Source of the DNA: an uncultured Clostridia bacterium
GTDB lineage: Bacteria; Bacillota; Clostridia; Oscillospirales; Ruminococcaceae
Length of the DNA: 8,216 nt
Assembly (NCBI GenBank): GCA_947385505.1
Contig: CANDLP010000089.1
Coordinates: 1 to 8,216, forward strand
Direction: 5' to 3'
Shown: in pieces, positions 5,799-8,216 of the stretch
How positions within the stretch are numbered: position 1 is the first letter of the stretch
Layout: every line of letters starts with the position of its first letter
Translations under genes and position numbers: made by a program
Notes under the pieces: generated by a model
Databases searched by the model: none
Seen by the model: the letters and a program-made list of their open reading frames with translations, nothing else
What the model was told of the DNA's origin: nothing

Positions 5799-5804
5799 GG
5801 TAAC
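5791..5804 (+). repeat. Dispersed intergenic motif, copy 4, beside tmRNA 3' end
   Basis: ATCTTTTTGGTAAC is identical to the cores of copies 2 and 3 and lies 7 nt from the CCA end of ssrA. tmRNA 3' ends are well-known integration targets, so this copy may be the ancestral site (inference). Confidence 0.75.
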
Positions 5805-5811
5805 AATTAGT

Positions 5812-6163
5812 TGGTGGAACCGGCGAGAGTCGAACTCGCGTCCGAAAGCCAATCCGCTCACTTTTCTACATGCTTAGTTTATCTACTTTGTTTCCCTTTC
5901 CATGCTCCGATAAACAGGATCACAAATCGGTAGCCCTTTGATTCATTATCGGTTACAAGGCTCTTGCCGATAACGTTCACTGCTAATCGACGCCCAAGAA
6001 CCGAGCCGCAGTACTCTCGGTCAGGACGGCAGCCGCACTTAGGCAGCTACAAGTTCAGATCTATTATCTGCGTTTAATTTTAAATTACCCATTATTAAAG
6101 AGTTTAGGAGAACTCTGCATGCTTGGCAAGGTTCACAGCCCCCGTCGAAACCTTTACGGTCCC
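5812..6163 (-). ncRNA. ssrA: tmRNA (10Sa RNA)
   Basis: This single-piece transfer-messenger RNA of about 352 nt rescues stalled ribosomes with SmpB, tagging the nascent chain for proteolysis. The 5' end GGGACCG (6163-6157) pairs with CGGTTCC (5822-5816) as the 7-bp acceptor stem, including the G3-U70 pair that makes it an alanyl-tRNA synthetase substrate. The T arm GCGAG-TTCGACT-CTCGC precedes the acceptor, and the encoded ACCA end is at 5815-5812. The tag frame (6071-6039) reads ADNRSELVAA then TAA. Pseudoknot-rich sequence fills the rest. A near-consensus promoter lies just upstream. Ends are set by the acceptor pairing and are firm to within a base. Confidence 0.96.
6039..6071 (-). other. 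tmRNA proteolysis-tag reading frame
   Basis: Resume codon GCA (6071-6069) opens a 10-codon frame, ADNRSELVAA, ending in TAA (6041-6039). With the alanine carried by tmRNA itself the tag would be AADNRSELVAA. The hydrophobic-Ala-Ala end (LVAA) fits recognition by ClpXP-type proteases. The resume codon is placed by the upstream TTAAAC and by typical tag length. Confidence 0.85.
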
Positions 6164-6175
6164 GTTAACATTTAC

Positions 6176-6204
6176 ATTATACACTTTTATGGCGTGGTTG
6201 TCAA
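6176..6204 (-). promoter_or_regulatory. ssrA promoter, consensus sigma-A
   Basis: On the minus strand TTGACA (6204-6199) and TATAAT (6181-6176) match the consensus exactly with a 17-bp spacer. The start would lie near 6169, a few bases before the mature tmRNA 5' end, as expected of a strong constitutive gene with short 5' processing. Confidence 0.92.
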
Positions 6205-6235
6205 GCAATTATGTTTATTTTTGTCTTTTCCTACG

Positions 6236-6264
6236 TTGATTTTTTTTGAAATTTGTTGTATAAT
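6236..6264 (+). promoter_or_regulatory. tsaD promoter
   Basis: TTGATT (6236-6241) and TATAAT (6259-6264) are 17 bp apart in AT-rich DNA, giving a start near 6271 and a leader of about 80 nt. It is divergent from the ssrA promoter, with about 30 bp between the two -35 boxes. Confidence 0.7.
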
Positions 6265-6350
6265 GATTAAAGTGTGTTTGCGTTGATTTTGTGTCAATAC
6301 ATTAAAAAATATAAAAATTATTCTGTGATTTAATAAAGGAAAATAACAAT

Positions 6351-7349
6351 ATGAAAATACTCGCAATAGAATCCTCATGTGACGAAACAGCCTGCGCGGT
6401 GGTGGAAGACGGCAGAACAATTATTTCAAGCGTAGTTGCCACCCAGATAGACGAACACAAACTGTACGGAGGAGTCGTACCCGAAATAGCCTCAAGAAGA
6501 CATTGTGAAAATATAGTCGGCGTATGCGACGAAGCGCTTATTAAAGCGGACCTTAAGCTTAACGACTGTGACGCGGTTGCTGTAACTTACGCTCCGGGGC
6601 TTATAGGCGCATTGCTTGTTGGGGTAAATTTTGCCAAAAGCCTTGCTCTGGCAACTAAAAAACCTCTTATTCCGGTACACCATATCAAAGGGCACATAGC
6701 GGCAAACTATATTGCCCACGGCGAGCTTGAACCTCCTTATTTATGCCTTGTGGCAAGCGGAGGACACTCGCACATCATAAAAGTAAAGGACTACACGGAA
6801 TTTGAAACCATAGGTAGAACTCTTGATGACGCGGCAGGAGAGGCTTTTGACAAAGCGGCGCGTTCCATGGGTTTTCCCTACCCCGGAGGAGTTCATATTG
6901 ACAAAGCCGCAAAGCTTGGAGACAGCGCACGTTATAAACTGCCTGTACCAAAAACGGAAAACCCTTACGATTTCAGTTTTTCTGGTCTGAAAACAGCAGT
7001 CATCAACCTTGTTCACAATGCGGAACAAAAAGGAGATGAAATAAATAAAAACGACCTTGCGGCATCTTTTCAGCATACCGTTTGCACAATACTTACCTCA
7101 AAATTTATCAAAGCGGCTTTAGATAACGGTTACAAAACAATAGCCTTGGCGGGAGGGGTCGCCGCTAACAGCGGTCTGAGGGAAATGCTGACCGAACAGG
7201 CAGAGATCCATGGTATGAAGCTATATATCCCTCCTGTCTCACTATGCGGAGACAACGCCGCTATGATAGGAAGTCAGGCTTTTTACGAATATCTTGCGGG
7301 AAATATCGCCGACAGCTCTTTAAACGCTGTGGCAAGCCTAAAACTTTAA
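6351..7349 (+). CDS. tsaD: tRNA t6A37 threonylcarbamoyltransferase TsaD
   Basis: TsaD (Gcp/YgjD/Kae1 family) transfers the threonylcarbamoyl group from TC-AMP to A37 of ANN-decoding tRNAs in the cytoplasm, working with TsaB and TsaE on the product of TsaC. The 332 aa match the family's usual 330-345. Visible marks are the start MKILAIESSCDETACAV, the metal-binding HIKGH (His111, His115) with Asp301 in the CGDNAAMIG segment, ASGGHS (135-140), GEAFDKAAR (163-171), YDFSFSGLKTA (206-216) and GGVAANSGLR (268-277). ATG 6351 has AAAGGA upstream with a 10-nt spacer. It has its own promoter and stands alone; tsaB and tsaE are not adjacent here. The stop codon lies within the following palindrome. Confidence 0.98.
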   Translation: MKILAIESSCDETACAVVEDGRTIISSVVATQIDEHKLYGGVVPEIASRRHCENIVGVCDEALIKADLKLNDCDAVAVTYAPGLIGALLVGVNFAKSLALATKKPLIPVHHIKGHIAANYIAHGELEPPYLCLVASGGHSHIIKVKDYTEFETIGRTLDDAAGEAFDKAARSMGFPYPGGVHIDKAAKLGDSARYKLPVPKTENPYDFSFSGLKTAVINLVHNAEQKGDEINKNDLAASFQHTVCTILTSKFIKAALDNGYKTIALAGGVAANSGLREMLTEQAEIHGMKLYIPPVSLCGDNAAMIGSQAFYEYLAGNIADSSLNAVASLKL

Positions 7350-7398
7350 TACAATATCGCGCAAAGCCTACTTACGGCTTTGCGCGATATTGTATTAA
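7346..7398. terminator. Long perfect palindrome between convergent tsaD and mutS2
   Basis: A 23-bp perfect stem (7346-7368 with 7376-7398) has a 7-nt loop, TACTTAC. It starts inside the last tsaD codon, includes its stop (7347-7349), and ends 12 bp from the mutS2 stop. Symmetry and position suit a bidirectional terminator, although neither side has a good T tract after the full stem. If the AT-rich foot (TTAATACAATAT) is open, weak T-rich tails result. Confidence 0.75.
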
Positions 7399-7409
7399 CA
7401 TATTAAAAT

Positions 7410-8216
7410 TTATTTCAGTTCAACCACTGTAACTCCCGCTTCACCTTCACCGTAAACGCCGAGACGATAGCTTTTAACAAATTTACACTGTTTAAGATAA
7501 CGGTGTACGGCTTCTCTTAAAACGCCTGTTCCCTTTCCGTGTATAATGGTGACTATCTTCAAACCGCTCAGTATACAGCCGTCCAAAAAGCTTTCCACGT
7601 CCATAATGCCCTCGTCGGCGGTTTTTCCTCTTATGTCCACCTCCATTCCGGAACTTCTGGTAGCGTTGGATTGAATTTGTCTTTTAACACTTCCCTTTAC
7701 AGGAGCGGAAGCGTTTTTCTTTTCATCCTCCAGTTTCAAATTGCCCACGTTTGTTTTTGTTCTGAGTATTCCCACCATTACAAAACAGTTTCCCGAATTA
7801 TCCGGCAAAGATACCAAAGTTCCGACCTTGTCAATATCGGTAAGCCTTACTCGGTCATTCAGTTTCAAAGGGCGGGGCAGCTTATAGTTATCCGTTTTTC
7901 TTTCGGAAACCGGATTAGCGGTATCGTACATTTTATTCAAAGCGGTATTTACCTTTGAACGGGAGCCTTTAACCTTTTCCGAAAAATCAGCCGCTTCCTT
8001 TTCCTTGCGCAGCTTTTCAAGGTTTTCCATTAAAAGATCGGCTTCAAAACGCACCTCTTCCACAATGCTCATTGCCTTTTCCCGCGCTTTTGAAATTTCA
8101 AACTCTTTGGCTTTTTCCGCTTCGACCCTTTCCTTCTCTATCTGCTCCGTAAGCTGTATTGTCTTTTGCTTTTCTCGGGAAATATCCGCCTTTAACTGCT
8201 CAAGTTCCTGCCTTGA
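7410..8216 (-). CDS. mutS2: MutS2 (RqcU), C-terminal part; 5' end outside the window
   Basis: This is the last 268 codons of an ATPase of about 790 aa that in Bacillus senses collided ribosomes and splits them, and in other bacteria was reported to restrain recombination. The frame is open to the window edge, so the ATG at 8072 is internal. In order there is a charged coiled coil (fragment residues 1-80, rich in EKERVEAEKAKE-type heptads), a KOW-like/linker region (about 115-160, LNDRVRLTDIDKVGTLVSL), and a C-terminal Smr nuclease domain with DIRG (194-197) and HGKGTG (226-231), ending GVTVVELK. The MutS core and Walker motifs are upstream of the window. The second acidic/histidine Smr motifs look intact. 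It is convergent with tsaD, and the two genes share the palindrome at 7346-7398. Confidence 0.95.
   Translation of the reverse strand, partial: SRQELEQLKADISREKQKTIQLTEQIEKERVEAEKAKEFEISKAREKAMSIVEEVRFEADLLMENLEKLRKEKEAADFSEKVKGSRSKVNTALNKMYDTANPVSERKTDNYKLPRPLKLNDRVRLTDIDKVGTLVSLPDNSGNCFVMVGILRTKTNVGNLKLEDEKKNASAPVKGSVKRQIQSNATRSSGMEVDIRGKTADEGIMDVESFLDGCILSGLKIVTIIHGKGTGVLREAVHRYLKQCKFVKSYRLGVYGEGEAGVTVVELK

Larger units (their letters stand above)
5463..5811. other. Gene-free, hairpin-rich interval between ICE-type module and tmRNA
   Basis: No credible gene lies here. The interval holds motif copies 3 and 4, an inverted repeat at 5532-5574, a minus-strand terminator (5588-5639), a hairpin with a T-rich + strand tail (5690-5739) and a long stem (5748-5789). 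A minus-strand open frame of 79 codons (5490-5729) crosses the terminator, so I do not call it. Confidence 0.6.

Noticed and set aside
5618..5877. Plus-strand open frames running into the tmRNA gene
   Set aside because: They overlap ssrA antisense and several hairpins, with no ribosome binding site; spurious.
1..8216. CRISPR array, tRNA genes or an intact conjugation machinery
   Set aside because: No regularly spaced repeats, no tRNA cloverleaf other than the tmRNA ends, and no relaxase, ATPase or type IV secretion genes are present.

Overview
The window looks like chromosome of a low-to-mid GC Firmicute of class Clostridia, possibly Oscillospiraceae/Ruminococcus-like. The grounds are strong GGAGG-type ribosome binding sites, a CotJC-type manganese catalase, a MutS2, a clostridial serine recombinase, and small hypothetical proteins of the kind carried by clostridial conjugative elements. 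The genus cannot be fixed from sequence alone. About 6.2 to 8.2 kb is conserved housekeeping chromosome. About 0 to 5.8 kb is an accessory patchwork beside the 3' end of the tmRNA gene, a classic integration hotspot.

Layout. 1-309: promoter, first copy of a dispersed motif, strong terminator and a second hairpin. 310-1166 (+): a serine recombinase broken by a -1 frameshift and lacking its C-terminal zinc-ribbon/coiled-coil part. 1295-2953 (+): a two-gene unit, a GSP39-like short-chain dehydrogenase and a dimanganese catalase/CotJC-like protein, closed by a hairpin. 2964-3292: hairpin-rich noncoding DNA with motif copy 2 and a terminator. 3293-3370 (+): the first 26 codons of a gene, probably GyrI-like, cut off where a minus-strand module begins. 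5462 down to 3313 (-): three genes of conjugative-element flavour (100 aa, terminator, 82 aa, then a 496-aa protein with an antirestriction-like N-terminal half). 5463-5811: noncoding, with motif copies 3 and 4 and several hairpins. 5812-6163 (-): ssrA (tmRNA). 6351-7349 (+): tsaD. 7346-7398: a perfect 23-bp stem between convergent genes. 7410-8216 (-): the C-terminal third of mutS2.

The most interesting signals are these. (1) A motif, ATCTTTTTGGT(A/C)AC, occurs four times, always on the + strand and always intergenic. One copy lies 7 nt from the tmRNA 3' end, and the copies bracket the accessory modules, as expected of serial site-specific insertion (inference). (2) The recombinase frameshift coincides with an in-frame U UUA AAC slippery heptamer, and with an ATGA stop/start overlap preceded by AAGGAG, so decay, programmed frameshifting and coupled restart all need separating. 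(3) At about 3370 the 496-aa gene runs through a rearrangement junction and takes its last residues from the antisense strand of a truncated gene.

The redox pair probably serves stress or spore protection. ssrA (ribosome rescue), tsaD (tRNA t6A modification) and mutS2 (ribosome collision rescue or recombination control) are core translation and genome-maintenance genes whose adjacency looks like ordinary chromosome. No complete, obviously new multi-gene defence or metabolic system is visible.
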